Source: Acidobacteriota bacterium (lineage in GTDB: Bacteria; Acidobacteriota; Terriglobia; Terriglobales; Acidobacteriaceae). Taken from it: 14,664 nt of DNA. This document shows, piece after piece, positions 7,380 to 14,491 of the stretch. The stretch's first letter is position 1, and each line of letters starts with the position of its first letter. Below the pieces are notes generated by a model. That model was given only the letters and a program-made list of their open reading frames with translations, ran no database searches and had not been told where the DNA came from. The stretch lies in NCBI GenBank assembly GCA_021780095.1, contig JAJXZK010000051.1, positions 1-14,664 of the forward strand, read 5' to 3'. A program made the position numbers and the translations under genes.

Positions 7380-8920
7380 TCGCAACGTCCGGGGCGCCCT
7401 CGCGTGCCGCAATTCACGCACCGCTTGCTGTTTGGCGACGGGCAGTGTCGTTTCCAGTCATGCTCCTGTGCCTTCTGTCAGTGTTGGGCGTGTTGACCGT
7501 GCGCTCTCGCTTCGACGATCCCGACATGTGGTGGCATTTGAAAACGGGCCAGATTATCTGGACCACCCACACTATTCCAACAACAGACATTTTTTCCTAT
7601 ACAACGAACCATCATGCCTGGGTGCCCCACGAATGGCTCGCGCAGACCCTTATCTATGGGGCTTACAGAATTGACGGATATTCCGGCTTGATGCTCGAGT
7701 TATGCCTTTCGACCATAGCCCTGCTGATCGCTGGGTATGTGCTGTGCACACTGTATTCCGGGAATGCCAAGGTGGCTTTTGTCGGGGCCATGGCGATTTG
7801 GTTCTTCGCGACCACTGGCCTTGCGATACGACCCCAGATGATAGGCTATCTTCTGCTCATAATTGAGTTGCTGCTAATGCAACTGGGACGCACGCGTAAT
7901 TCACGTTGGTTTTTCTGGTTGCCGCCGCTATTTGCAGTGTGGGTTAACTGCCACGGGTCTTTCTTTCTTGGACTTCTGCTGGCATTCGCGTTTCTTTTTT
8001 GTTCTTTCTTTGATTTCCGGATAGGGTCGCTCGTTGCGTTGCCATGGGATGCGCACCGTCGCACAATGCTTGGATTGGCGCTAATCCTTTCGGGGATCGC
8101 ATTGTTCCTCAATCCTGTTGGCGTCAAACAACTCCTATACCCCTTGAATACGCTGTTCCATCAGCCGATCGGCCTCAGCCAATCGGAAGAGTGGATGCCT
8201 CTCACGATGACGCAGGGCCGGGGACTTGGACTCTTGGTTGTGCTCGGATGCATTTTTCTTCTCGTCATCGCGCAGCGATCAGACTTGTTTTGGGATGAAC
8301 TGGTGGTGCTCGCACTTGGCGCGTGGCTGGCCGTCAGCCATCGGCGAATGCTGTTCGCCTTCGGTATATTGGCTGCGCCTGTGCTGTCGCGACTTCTTTC
8401 CGGTTGCTGGGACGGGTATGACGCCGACCGGGATCGCCCCTTGCCAAATGCAGTGTTGATTGTGATTTCTCTGTTGGTCTTGACGTGGAGTTTCCCCAGT
8501 CATCAAAATCTGACCCGGCAGGTAGACGATGGGAGTCCGGTAGACGCGGTCAAGTTTATTCAATCCCACCGCCTTTCCGGGCCCATGTTGAATGACTACG
8601 GGTATGGCGGATACCTGATCTGGGCGGCGCCGGAATACCCGGTGTTTGTCGATGGTCGCGGCGACGTTTTCGAGTGGACCGGTGTGCTCGCGCAATTTGG
8701 CAAGTGGGCGCAACTGCAGAGCAACCCAAATACTCTTCTAGATAAGTACGCCATCCATTTTTGCCTGTTGACGCGGACATCACCCATGGCGCATGTATTG
8801 CCGTTACTTCCCAACTGGAGAGAGGTCTATTCCAGCAATAAGTCGATTATTTTTGTTCGAACTTCGGACCTGGGCCAAACGGCCCGACGCATCGCGCCTG
8901 TGTCTATCAGCAAAGAATGA
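7343..8920 (+). CDS. large multi-pass membrane protein, GT-C glycosyltransferase-like
   Basis: The 525-residue protein has about ten hydrophobic segments (roughly 36-53, 117-137, 144-160, 166-180, 205-224, 241-258, 293-310, 319-350 and 368-381). An acidic first loop reads RFDDPDMWWHLKTG (56-69), followed by DIFSYTTNHHAWVPHEWLAQ (82-101). The C-terminal soluble part carries GPMLNDYGYGGYLIW and PVFVDGRGD (413-441). The acidic motif in the first loop after TM1 recalls GT-C enzymes (ArnT/PMT/Pgl type, using lipid-linked sugars), but I cannot name a family. Similar DPDxWWHLKTG proteins occur as uncharacterised proteins in Acidobacteria and Planctomycetes (recollection only). The start is a TTG at 7343 inside the activator gene, a 37-base overlap, with AGGAAGG about 6 bases upstream, implying translational coupling. 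A role in modifying the pilus or envelope is speculative. Confidence 0.8.
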   Translation: MRTRGPRDGDCLIATSGAPSRAAIHAPLAVWRRAVSFPVMLLCLLSVLGVLTVRSRFDDPDMWWHLKTGQIIWTTHTIPTTDIFSYTTNHHAWVPHEWLAQTLIYGAYRIDGYSGLMLELCLSTIALLIAGYVLCTLYSGNAKVAFVGAMAIWFFATTGLAIRPQMIGYLLLIIELLLMQLGRTRNSRWFFWLPPLFAVWVNCHGSFFLGLLLAFAFLFCSFFDFRIGSLVALPWDAHRRTMLGLALILSGIALFLNPVGVKQLLYPLNTLFHQPIGLSQSEEWMPLTMTQGRGLGLLVVLGCIFLLVIAQRSDLFWDELVVLALGAWLAVSHRRMLFAFGILAAPVLSRLLSGCWDGYDADRDRPLPNAVLIVISLLVLTWSFPSHQNLTRQVDDGSPVDAVKFIQSHRLSGPMLNDYGYGGYLIWAAPEYPVFVDGRGDVFEWTGVLAQFGKWAQLQSNPNTLLDKYAIHFCLLTRTSPMAHVLPLLPNWREVYSSNKSIIFVRTSDLGQTARRIAPVSISKE

Positions 8921-8931
8921 GTAACGTGGCT

Positions 8932-8966
8932 GGGAACAATCCTTCCCGAATTTCTCTGTGCGGGAA
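8932..8966. terminator. overlapping hairpins between convergent genes, weak terminator candidate
   Basis: GGGAA (8932-8936), TTCCC (8943-8947) and GGGAA (8962-8966) can form two mutually exclusive hairpins. The second is extended to 6 bp (TTCCCG 8943-8948 with CGGGAA 8961-8966). It starts 12 bases after the stop of the membrane-protein gene, where a terminator is expected, but no T-run follows on either strand. The rest of 8967-9101 shows nothing I can name. Confidence 0.25.
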
Positions 8967-9101
8967 TTGGGCGGAACAGGTGGATAGTCAGGAGCAATTG
9001 CGAGGATCGACAGAAGCAAGCGAACTGCACTGCGAATATGTTCTGTTCCCGACGTTGCAGCGTTATTCAACCGCGGTTGCAGTATGCGGTTGAGCTAATT
9101 T

Positions 9102-9323
9102 TCAGTGGACCCATTTGTGACTCTTTCTCAATTTTGCTTGCGACTTTTTTTGCGCTTTTCTCCGCTTCTTTTGTTGCTTCTTCTGGCTTTTCACATACGC
9201 TTTTCTTGAATTGGATGGGTTGGCTCGCGATGTGTGCAGGACAGGGTTCGCTGCGGCATTGGCAGGGATCGCCACAGCGACTGCCATAGAGACAAACAGG
9301 ACACAAGCTGGAAGTTTTGTCAC
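9102..9323 (-). CDS. small secreted lysine-rich basic protein
   Basis: The 73-residue product starts at a GTG (9321-9323) with GGTGAA about 4 bases before it. It opens with a clear Sec signal peptide: a short basic n-region (MTK), a hydrophobic core LPACVLFVSMAVAVAI, and a likely signal peptidase I site at PANA|AA after residue 24. The mature part of about 49 residues is extremely basic, with runs such as KSQKKQQKKRRKAQKKSQAK (45-64) and no acidic residues. Short exported K/Q/A-rich proteins of this type are frequent and uncharacterised in Acidobacteria (from memory). It could bind polyanions such as exopolysaccharide, lipid A phosphates or extracellular DNA; that is inference. The frame in +1 register (9067-9306) is a shadow and lacks the signal peptide. 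The gene is convergent with the membrane-protein gene. Confidence 0.62.
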   Translation of the reverse strand: MTKLPACVLFVSMAVAVAIPANAAANPVLHTSRANPSNSRKAYVKSQKKQQKKRRKAQKKSQAKLRKSHKWVH

Positions 9324-9740
9324 AAGTTCACCATGGAAAAAGCCCTTGCTGGATTTTATCCGTAAAGCGCATCGCGGATCGGGTTCGAGCGCTCTGTTTG
9401 CTCGTCAACTGCAGATGCCGGTCGGGATCCAGATTCTTGAAAATGCGCCGACTGGAGAGGTACTGCACATTGGCTATTAAGAGTATGCCGTCAGATCCTT
9501 TTGGGCCAATGCTATTGTTGCAGGGATGCGGCAACGTTGCCCATCGCTTGAGTTAACTCCAACAAATTCCACCGCCATCGTAGCAGGACCGGGATATCCA
9601 AGCTGGCGCTTGCTACTCTATGGCCGCCCTGTCCAGGTAAACCACTTTCACGCGAAATATATTTCTCCTTTGAGGGTCAGAGAGAAGGCGTCTCCTTATG
9701 CGGCTGGAAAATCAAGCCTCATGAACGGTTATTAGGCCAC
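9324..9740. other. 417-base gap without a convincing gene
   Basis: This stretch lies between the start of the small basic protein and the end of the GH28-like gene. Overlapping frames exist on both strands (for example 9211-9480 plus and 9328-9534 minus), but none has a ribosome binding site, recognisable motifs or consistent codon usage. The only structured element is the imperfect inverted repeat at 9574-9624. The region presumably holds the promoter of the small basic gene and the 3' end of the GH28 transcript. Confidence 0.4.
9574..9624. repeat. imperfect inverted repeat with 11-base arms
   Basis: GCCAT-C-GTAGCA at 9574-9585 is complementary to TGCTAC-TCT-ATGGC at 9611-9624, with a 1-versus-3 base bulge. 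The 25-base centre contains the palindrome GGATATCC (9592-9599). It lies about 120 bases past the GH28 stop in the minus direction. There is no T-run on the minus-strand side, so it is not a standard terminator. It may be a folded 3' UTR, a repeat element or an operator. Confidence 0.4.
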
Positions 9741-11396
9741 TCAAATTTCCTTTTGGTCGACGGCCTTGAGATCCATGTCGTCGACATGGCGGCAGGCCCA
9801 GGTGCGAAATTCGCGGACATCATGGAGCGCGAACACCGGTGCATTCAGCATTCTGGGCGTTTTGACGTGAAAAAATTCAACATCGTCCACATGATCGATC
9901 CAGAAGACCGGCCGCGAATCGGGCCGAGTGAATGCAATCTCAACATTGGTGAACTCAATGTTATTGATGTGGCGAAGGAAGAACCCGCTCGCAGGAATGT
10001 TGCCAAACATATCCGGGTCGGGCCACGGATTGTCACGAATCGATTCTGGCGGCTGGAGTCCCGCCATTTCTTTCGTGCCGCCACCTATGCTTTCCAAATA
10101 GACATCGTGGATTTTGATGTCTTCAATTGCATGACCGGGGATGCCGCTGATGATTCCGCCCCCGCTGAGGGGCGAGTAACAATTGTAGCTGACGACATCT
10201 GCAATTGTTACTCCTCTCAACCTGCCCACCGGAACCCCGGCGGGACCGCGCATGCGGGCGCCGAGACGCAGAAACAGCGGCGTGTTCGTGCAGCCGTGCA
10301 TGGTGATACCGGAAAATGTGATCCCTTCAATCAATGCGCCATCCGAGCTTTCCACCGCAAAACCCTTGCTGCCGTCGAAAACGCAGTTGGAGACCGCAAT
10401 GTTCTTGAAGCCGCCATTCGACTCAGTTCCCAGCTTGATGCTTCCGTTGAACTCCTTCGGGAAATATGGCTTTACACGCGCCTGCGCCACCTGATCGGTT
10501 GGCCAGCGCTTCCAGGTGCCGTCCAGCATGGAACCCATTTCATAAGCGCCTGTGACATAGCAGTCGCTGATCGTGACGTTCTCCGTCGTGCGTGCATAAC
10601 CCAGCGCAAAGGAGCTTTTCGGGCAGATGGCATCGTCCCACGGTGAGTTGACACTGCAATTCGAGACGCGCACATTGCGGCAGCAGTCGATGTCGATGCC
10701 GTCGCGGTTGGTATCGATCGTTAGGTTATCGATGGTAAGGTTATCCACTCCGGTCGCGAGAACGGCAAAGTGCCCGCCTTCAAGGATGGAGAAGTCGCGG
10801 AGCAGCACATTGTGGCAATTCTTGAGGCCAATGGCTTTGTCGGCCATTCCATGCAATGAGGCGCTGGGAACGGAACCCGTGCCTCGGCTCAGCCCCTTTC
10901 CCCAGATAAGCCCGGTGCCAAGGATGGCGAAGTCATGGATGTTTTCGCCCCACATTAGACTGTTGTGCCAATGGTTATGGCCGAAGTCCTGATAGTTCTC
11001 CCACGGCTTGTTCGATTCCGGGGCATCGTAGTAGAAGCTGCTGGTACTTCCCCCCTCTGGCACACTCGCCGCGAGAATAGTCGCTCCCGATTCCAGATAC
11101 AGCGCAACGTTGCTTTTCAAGTGAATCGAGTAGCAAGCATACGTTCCCGCTGGAAATCGCACCGTCCCGCCGCCCACGGCGTTTGCGGCTTCGATTGCTT
11201 TATTGATGGCGGGCGTGTCGATCGTCGCACCGTCGCCCACAGCCCCGTAGAGTTTCACGTCGAATACCGCACTCGTACCGGCGCCTGGCATGGAGGCAAC
11301 TTCCGCATGAGCGCCTCGAACCACCAAAGATGCAGCACCGGCCCCAGCCGTTCCCGCACCCATCAACTTCAAAAACTCTCTGCGAAATAAGTTCAT
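9741..11396 (-). CDS. Tat-exported GH28-like right-handed beta-helix protein (polygalacturonase-like)
   Basis: The 551-residue product starts at the ATG 11394-11396, with GGTGGCGGG just upstream. It begins with a Tat signal, FRREFLKLMG at 4-13, then an Ala/Gly-rich hydrophobic segment ending near RGAHA at about 27-31. The mature part opens with the pectin-lyase-fold entry FDVKLYGAVGDGATIDTPAI and is a repetitive beta-helix to the end. GH28-type acidic residues are visible: NRDGID (230-235) matches NTD, and SPWDDAI (251-257, D254/D255) matches the DD pair. The GHG histidine position reads GSIKLGTESNGG (318-329), and the RIK position reads GFAVESSDG, so the usual His, Arg and Lys are absent. 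Export plus fold suggest action on a pectin-like or other acidic polysaccharide, but substrate and even activity are uncertain. It is the last gene of a likely operon, 54 bases after the dehydrogenase. Confidence 0.85.
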   Translation of the reverse strand: MNLFRREFLKLMGAGTAGAGAASLVVRGAHAEVASMPGAGTSAVFDVKLYGAVGDGATIDTPAINKAIEAANAVGGGTVRFPAGTYACYSIHLKSNVALYLESGATILAASVPEGGSTSSFYYDAPESNKPWENYQDFGHNHWHNSLMWGENIHDFAILGTGLIWGKGLSRGTGSVPSASLHGMADKAIGLKNCHNVLLRDFSILEGGHFAVLATGVDNLTIDNLTIDTNRDGIDIDCCRNVRVSNCSVNSPWDDAICPKSSFALGYARTTENVTISDCYVTGAYEMGSMLDGTWKRWPTDQVAQARVKPYFPKEFNGSIKLGTESNGGFKNIAVSNCVFDGSKGFAVESSDGALIEGITFSGITMHGCTNTPLFLRLGARMRGPAGVPVGRLRGVTIADVVSYNCYSPLSGGGIISGIPGHAIEDIKIHDVYLESIGGGTKEMAGLQPPESIRDNPWPDPDMFGNIPASGFFLRHINNIEFTNVEIAFTRPDSRPVFWIDHVDDVEFFHVKTPRMLNAPVFALHDVREFRTWACRHVDDMDLKAVDQKEI

Positions 11397-11450
11397 ATAC
11401 CCGCCACCCGGGCGATACACCTCAAGGGTTGCCGTGCGGTCGTCGACGCA

Positions 11451-12506
11451 TTAGCGGCGGGTCGCCCGTGCCAGACTGTTCCGATCGCCCAGGTTTTCCG
11501 GGTATTTTTCGGCAAGCATACGGATCTGATAGCTGAACTGCATGAATAGTTCCTCCCAGCGCTTTGCTTGCCTAGGCGTATAGCGGTAGAAGCCCTTCGC
11601 GTTGGAGACTCCACGCGCACCGGAATTCACAACTCTTTGCATGAGACGTGGAACCTCAGTTGCGCAATTTAACTCCGGCAAAAGCTCCTTCATGACTGTC
11701 GCGTACGCTGGGATGCCCGTGAGGTCCATAAACCGAAAGGGGCCGGCGAAAGTGATCCAATAGCCCAAGTCATTGCGTATCGACCGGTCAACGTCTGCCA
11801 CCGACGCGAATCCAGAATCGACTAGATAAAAAGCCTCGCGAAGCATCGCATACATAATTCGGTTTGTGATAAATCCACGAATATCTTTGCGGAGAAGCGA
11901 CGGCTCCTTGCCCCACATCCGAGCCAGCCGGACGGCGCGCTGCGCGTTGGGGGTCGTGGTTTGCCGGCCACAGATGATCTCCATGAACCGGGTGAGATGA
12001 GCTGGCTCCGCCCAGTGCAGGCCCAGGATGCGTTCAGGATGGCTGGCGTTGCTTTGCAGGTCGGTGACGGGAATTGACGAAGTATTGCTACCGATCAGCG
12101 CCTTGGCGGAAACAACTTGTTCGATGTCGCTGATGACTTGCCGCTTTACAGCGAGGTCTTCAACCGTCGACTCAATGACTATTTCCGCATCCTTCAGATC
12201 GAAAATCTTATCGGAAATTGAGAATCGCTGAAGTAAAGTAGCCGGAGTTGCGGTAATCACTCCCTCGGCTTGAGCGTCTTTCAATAACTTCGAGAGCCTG
12301 GCACGAGCGCTTCGAAGCTTTGCCGGATTGGACTCAATGCTATGCAGAGAATGACCGGCCGCGAGAAGGCATGCACTTATGCTTGTGCCCATCAGGCCCA
12401 TTCCCACAACACCGGCGGCACACGCCGATCTGCCTTCTCCTGAAAGAATCCCGGCTGGTTGACGACCCGGCTTACCCCGCTTCAATATCGCTTTTCTAGT
12501 GGTCAC
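11451..12506 (-). CDS. 3-hydroxyacyl-CoA dehydrogenase family oxidoreductase
   Basis: This is an NAD-dependent 3-hydroxy acid or acyl dehydrogenase of the 3HCDH superfamily (L-gulonate and carnitine dehydrogenases belong here as well as acyl-CoA enzymes). The Rossmann motif GVVGMGLMG has glycines G35, G37 and G40. NTSSIPVTDL lies near 141-150. Catalytic-type residues are present: H164 (GLHWAEP), E176 (FMEII) and N215 (GFITNR). The C-terminal 3HCDH domain follows, with GPFRFMDLTG near 255-264. The chosen GTG start at 12504-12506 has GGAGG 8 bases upstream; a TTG at 12521 lacks one. The result is an unusual basic leader of about 30 residues before the Rossmann fold, normally only 5-10 long. Lying between an aminotransferase and a beta-helix enzyme, it probably oxidises a non-fatty-acid substrate such as a sugar acid or amino-acid precursor (inference). 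Confidence 0.87.
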   Translation of the reverse strand: MTTRKAILKRGKPGRQPAGILSGEGRSACAAGVVGMGLMGTSISACLLAAGHSLHSIESNPAKLRSARARLSKLLKDAQAEGVITATPATLLQRFSISDKIFDLKDAEIVIESTVEDLAVKRQVISDIEQVVSAKALIGSNTSSIPVTDLQSNASHPERILGLHWAEPAHLTRFMEIICGRQTTTPNAQRAVRLARMWGKEPSLLRKDIRGFITNRIMYAMLREAFYLVDSGFASVADVDRSIRNDLGYWITFAGPFRFMDLTGIPAYATVMKELLPELNCATEVPRLMQRVVNSGARGVSNAKGFYRYTPRQAKRWEELFMQFSYQIRMLAEKYPENLGDRNSLARATRR

Positions 12507-12557
12507 AGCTTCATCCTCCAAGGCCAGGTTTCTTCCGGTCGGTTCCCTGATTCTGGA

Positions 12558-13919
12558 TTAAAGCGGAAGAGAAAGCGGATTGCTTTGTTTCGCCTCAAGA
12601 GCCTGAAGCAGCGAGCCTTCCACGCAGCGTAACGTCTCTTCAACGTCGGCTTTGCTATGCGCCGCCGAGATTGAATTCTGCTTGGTCGCCAGCGGGAATA
12701 CGTAGATTCCTCGGTCAACCAGGTTCAGACGAAATGCTGTATCGAAATCGAAATCGTGGTGCACGGCTATGTCGTGCCAGTCGGTAGGGAGATGATCCAT
12801 AAAATACAGGCAGAAAGCTGAACCCTGACGGGCGACGACCCCATTGATACCAATCTTTCCAACAATCGCTTCAATCCCATGTTCCATCATCTCGCCCAGG
12901 CTATCGACGTAACGATAAACTTCGCCATCGTTCATTCGCAGCCGCTCAATCGTTGCAACCGCTGCGGCTGTGGGAACTGGATGACCATTGTATGTTCCCG
13001 CCAGTAACACCCGTTTGGCTGGGTCTGGTGCGACGAACAGATCCATCATTTCTCTTTTGCCCCCGAGAACCGCCATGGGATAGCCGTTCGCGACGGCCTT
13101 GCCAAAGACCACGAGATCAGGTTTGACGTTCGCAATGCTTGCGAAACCACCGATGGCATGTCGAAAGCCAGTCTTGACTTCATCAAAGATAAGGACAAAG
13201 CCAAACTCATCCGCCAGCTCTCGCAGTCCACTCAGATACCCGGCTTTCGGCTTTACCACCCCAATGTTTTGAAGAACAGGCTCTGTGATCAAGGCTGCCA
13301 CAGGGTATCTCTCACACACATATCGCACTGATTCAAGATCATTGAAATTGATACTGTGGACGAGCCGCTGATGCTCTAGAGGGATTCCAGAACTGATGGC
13401 ACTGTACGGATATTCCCCCGGTGATTTTCTCGGACCGACATCGCTCAAAGGCGTCATGAGGTTGCATGCAACGTCATTGTGCCATCCGTTGTAGCCACCC
13501 TGCATCTTGATGATATGGTCTCTACCGGTCACCGCACGACCGAGGCGGATTGCCTGATACGTGGCTTCGCTCCCTGAATTCAATAGCTGCACAGATTCAA
13601 CCGCTGGAACGTCCTCGCATATCATCTCGGCAAGCTGCCCCTCTAGGACCGTTGTGCCCGATCCAAAAAGGCTAGCTCCTTCCTGCAAAGTCCTAATTAC
13701 GGCTTCTGTCACATGCGGATCATTGTGGCCGAGAAAATGAGGACTGAAAGCTGCGTGATAGTCAATGTATACATTGCCATCGACATCCCAAATTCTGGAA
13801 CCTTCACCCTTCGCGAACGCAATCTCTGGCTGAGTCGCACGATTCACCGAGACCACACCTCCGGGGATATAGTTCTTATTGTGTGTGAGAATCCTCTGCG
13901 ATTCCGTGTTGTTCTTCAA
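12558..13919 (-). CDS. class III PLP aminotransferase, glutamate-1-semialdehyde aminomutase-like
   Basis: This 453-residue fold-type I PLP enzyme of aminotransferase class III resembles HemL. Visible motifs are WDVDGNVYIDYHAAFSPHFLGH (44-65), the phosphate-binding NSGSEAT (114-120), GGYNGWH (141-147), ITEPVLQN (211-218), IFDEVKTGFR (244-253, D246), the Schiff-base lysine K274 in VVFGKAVANGYP, and GTYNGHP (308-314). It is longer and more divergent than typical HemL (about 430 residues), and the operon holds no tetrapyrrole gene. I therefore infer a catabolic or specialised aminotransferase on an aldehyde or keto acid. The start is a TTG (13917-13919) with AGAGGATAAG directly upstream. No ATG or GTG occurs before the conserved IPGG region, so the TTG is the best choice. 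The dehydrogenase starts 51 bases downstream. Confidence 0.9.
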   Translation of the reverse strand: MKNNTESQRILTHNKNYIPGGVVSVNRATQPEIAFAKGEGSRIWDVDGNVYIDYHAAFSPHFLGHNDPHVTEAVIRTLQEGASLFGSGTTVLEGQLAEMICEDVPAVESVQLLNSGSEATYQAIRLGRAVTGRDHIIKMQGGYNGWHNDVACNLMTPLSDVGPRKSPGEYPYSAISSGIPLEHQRLVHSINFNDLESVRYVCERYPVAALITEPVLQNIGVVKPKAGYLSGLRELADEFGFVLIFDEVKTGFRHAIGGFASIANVKPDLVVFGKAVANGYPMAVLGGKREMMDLFVAPDPAKRVLLAGTYNGHPVPTAAAVATIERLRMNDGEVYRYVDSLGEMMEHGIEAIVGKIGINGVVARQGSAFCLYFMDHLPTDWHDIAVHHDFDFDTAFRLNLVDRGIYVFPLATKQNSISAAHSKADVEETLRCVEGSLLQALEAKQSNPLSLPL

Positions 13920-13969
13920 CTTATCCTCTATCCTCGATTACGATAAACTCACAAGCTACTTTTCTCTCC

Positions 13970-14491
13970 TCAGAGCAGTCCTCGCCGCTGAGGAATATTT
14001 TCCGCATGTTTTACCTGCAGCAGAACCGCATCGTAGCCGCTTCCTTCGATCGGTTGTGTCAGTGTTTGAATCCCATAGAACATTCCAGCCCATGAGCGCC
14101 GATGAATTTTAATTCCCCGCGCCGTCACAGTGGGATCGTAAGGTCCGCTTGAGTTTGGCCCGGGCCAATCCCCGGGTACTGCGAGCGGATGATCCGTAAC
14201 AACAACCCGATCTAGCAGAAGCACCGGACCAGACCCTGGATTTTCGCCATAGTCTTGGACTGGCGCTCGGAGCCCTGTACATTCTTCAAAAAAAGCAGCG
14301 AGCTGCACGGCTGCGAATCTGTCGGCGGCACTCGGGGAGGAAGAAAAGACAATTGTCATTCCCCTAACCGGCATCGGACCCGCTTCATACCGGATCTGTC
14401 GCGGGCGAGGCAGCAACGGGCTAGGGCCGGCAAACGCAAAGGTTCCGACGAAGACGAAGCCCAGCAGCGCAACCTGTTTCGCTTTGCCCAT
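13970..14491 (-). pseudogene. truncated GH20-like protein: signal peptide plus GH20b (zincin-like) domain only
   Basis: The 173-residue product starts at the ATG 14489-14491 with an excellent GGAGG 5 bases upstream, so it is probably still translated. It has a Sec signal peptide (hydrophobic VALLGFVFVGTFAFA, cleavage near FAFA|G). The following domain resembles the N-terminal GH20b fold that precedes the catalytic barrel of beta-N-acetylhexosaminidases and relatives: LLPRPRQIRYEAGP, a TG-containing helix (FFEECTGLRAPV) and RSWAGMFYGIQTLTQPIEGSG. The chain stops at IPQRRGLL, exactly where related enzymes continue 'W-R-G-hydrophobic-D' into the TIM barrel. The catalytic DE motif and the whole barrel are missing, and only 50 bases remain before the aminotransferase. 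A deletion relic or a genuine stand-alone binding domain are both possible. Confidence 0.65.

Noticed and set aside
9067..9306. 79-residue minus-strand frame in another register over the small basic gene
   Set aside because: It lacks the signal peptide and ends with low-complexity content derived from the Lys-codon runs of the true frame.
9211..9480. 89-residue plus-strand frame overlapping the small basic protein
   Set aside because: It has no ribosome site or motif, and it is antisense to a frame with a clear signal peptide.
9753..10646. 297-residue plus-strand frame opposite the GH28-like gene
   Set aside because: It is the antisense shadow of a gene with a Tat signal and beta-helix motifs. 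Long antisense frames are expected at this GC content.
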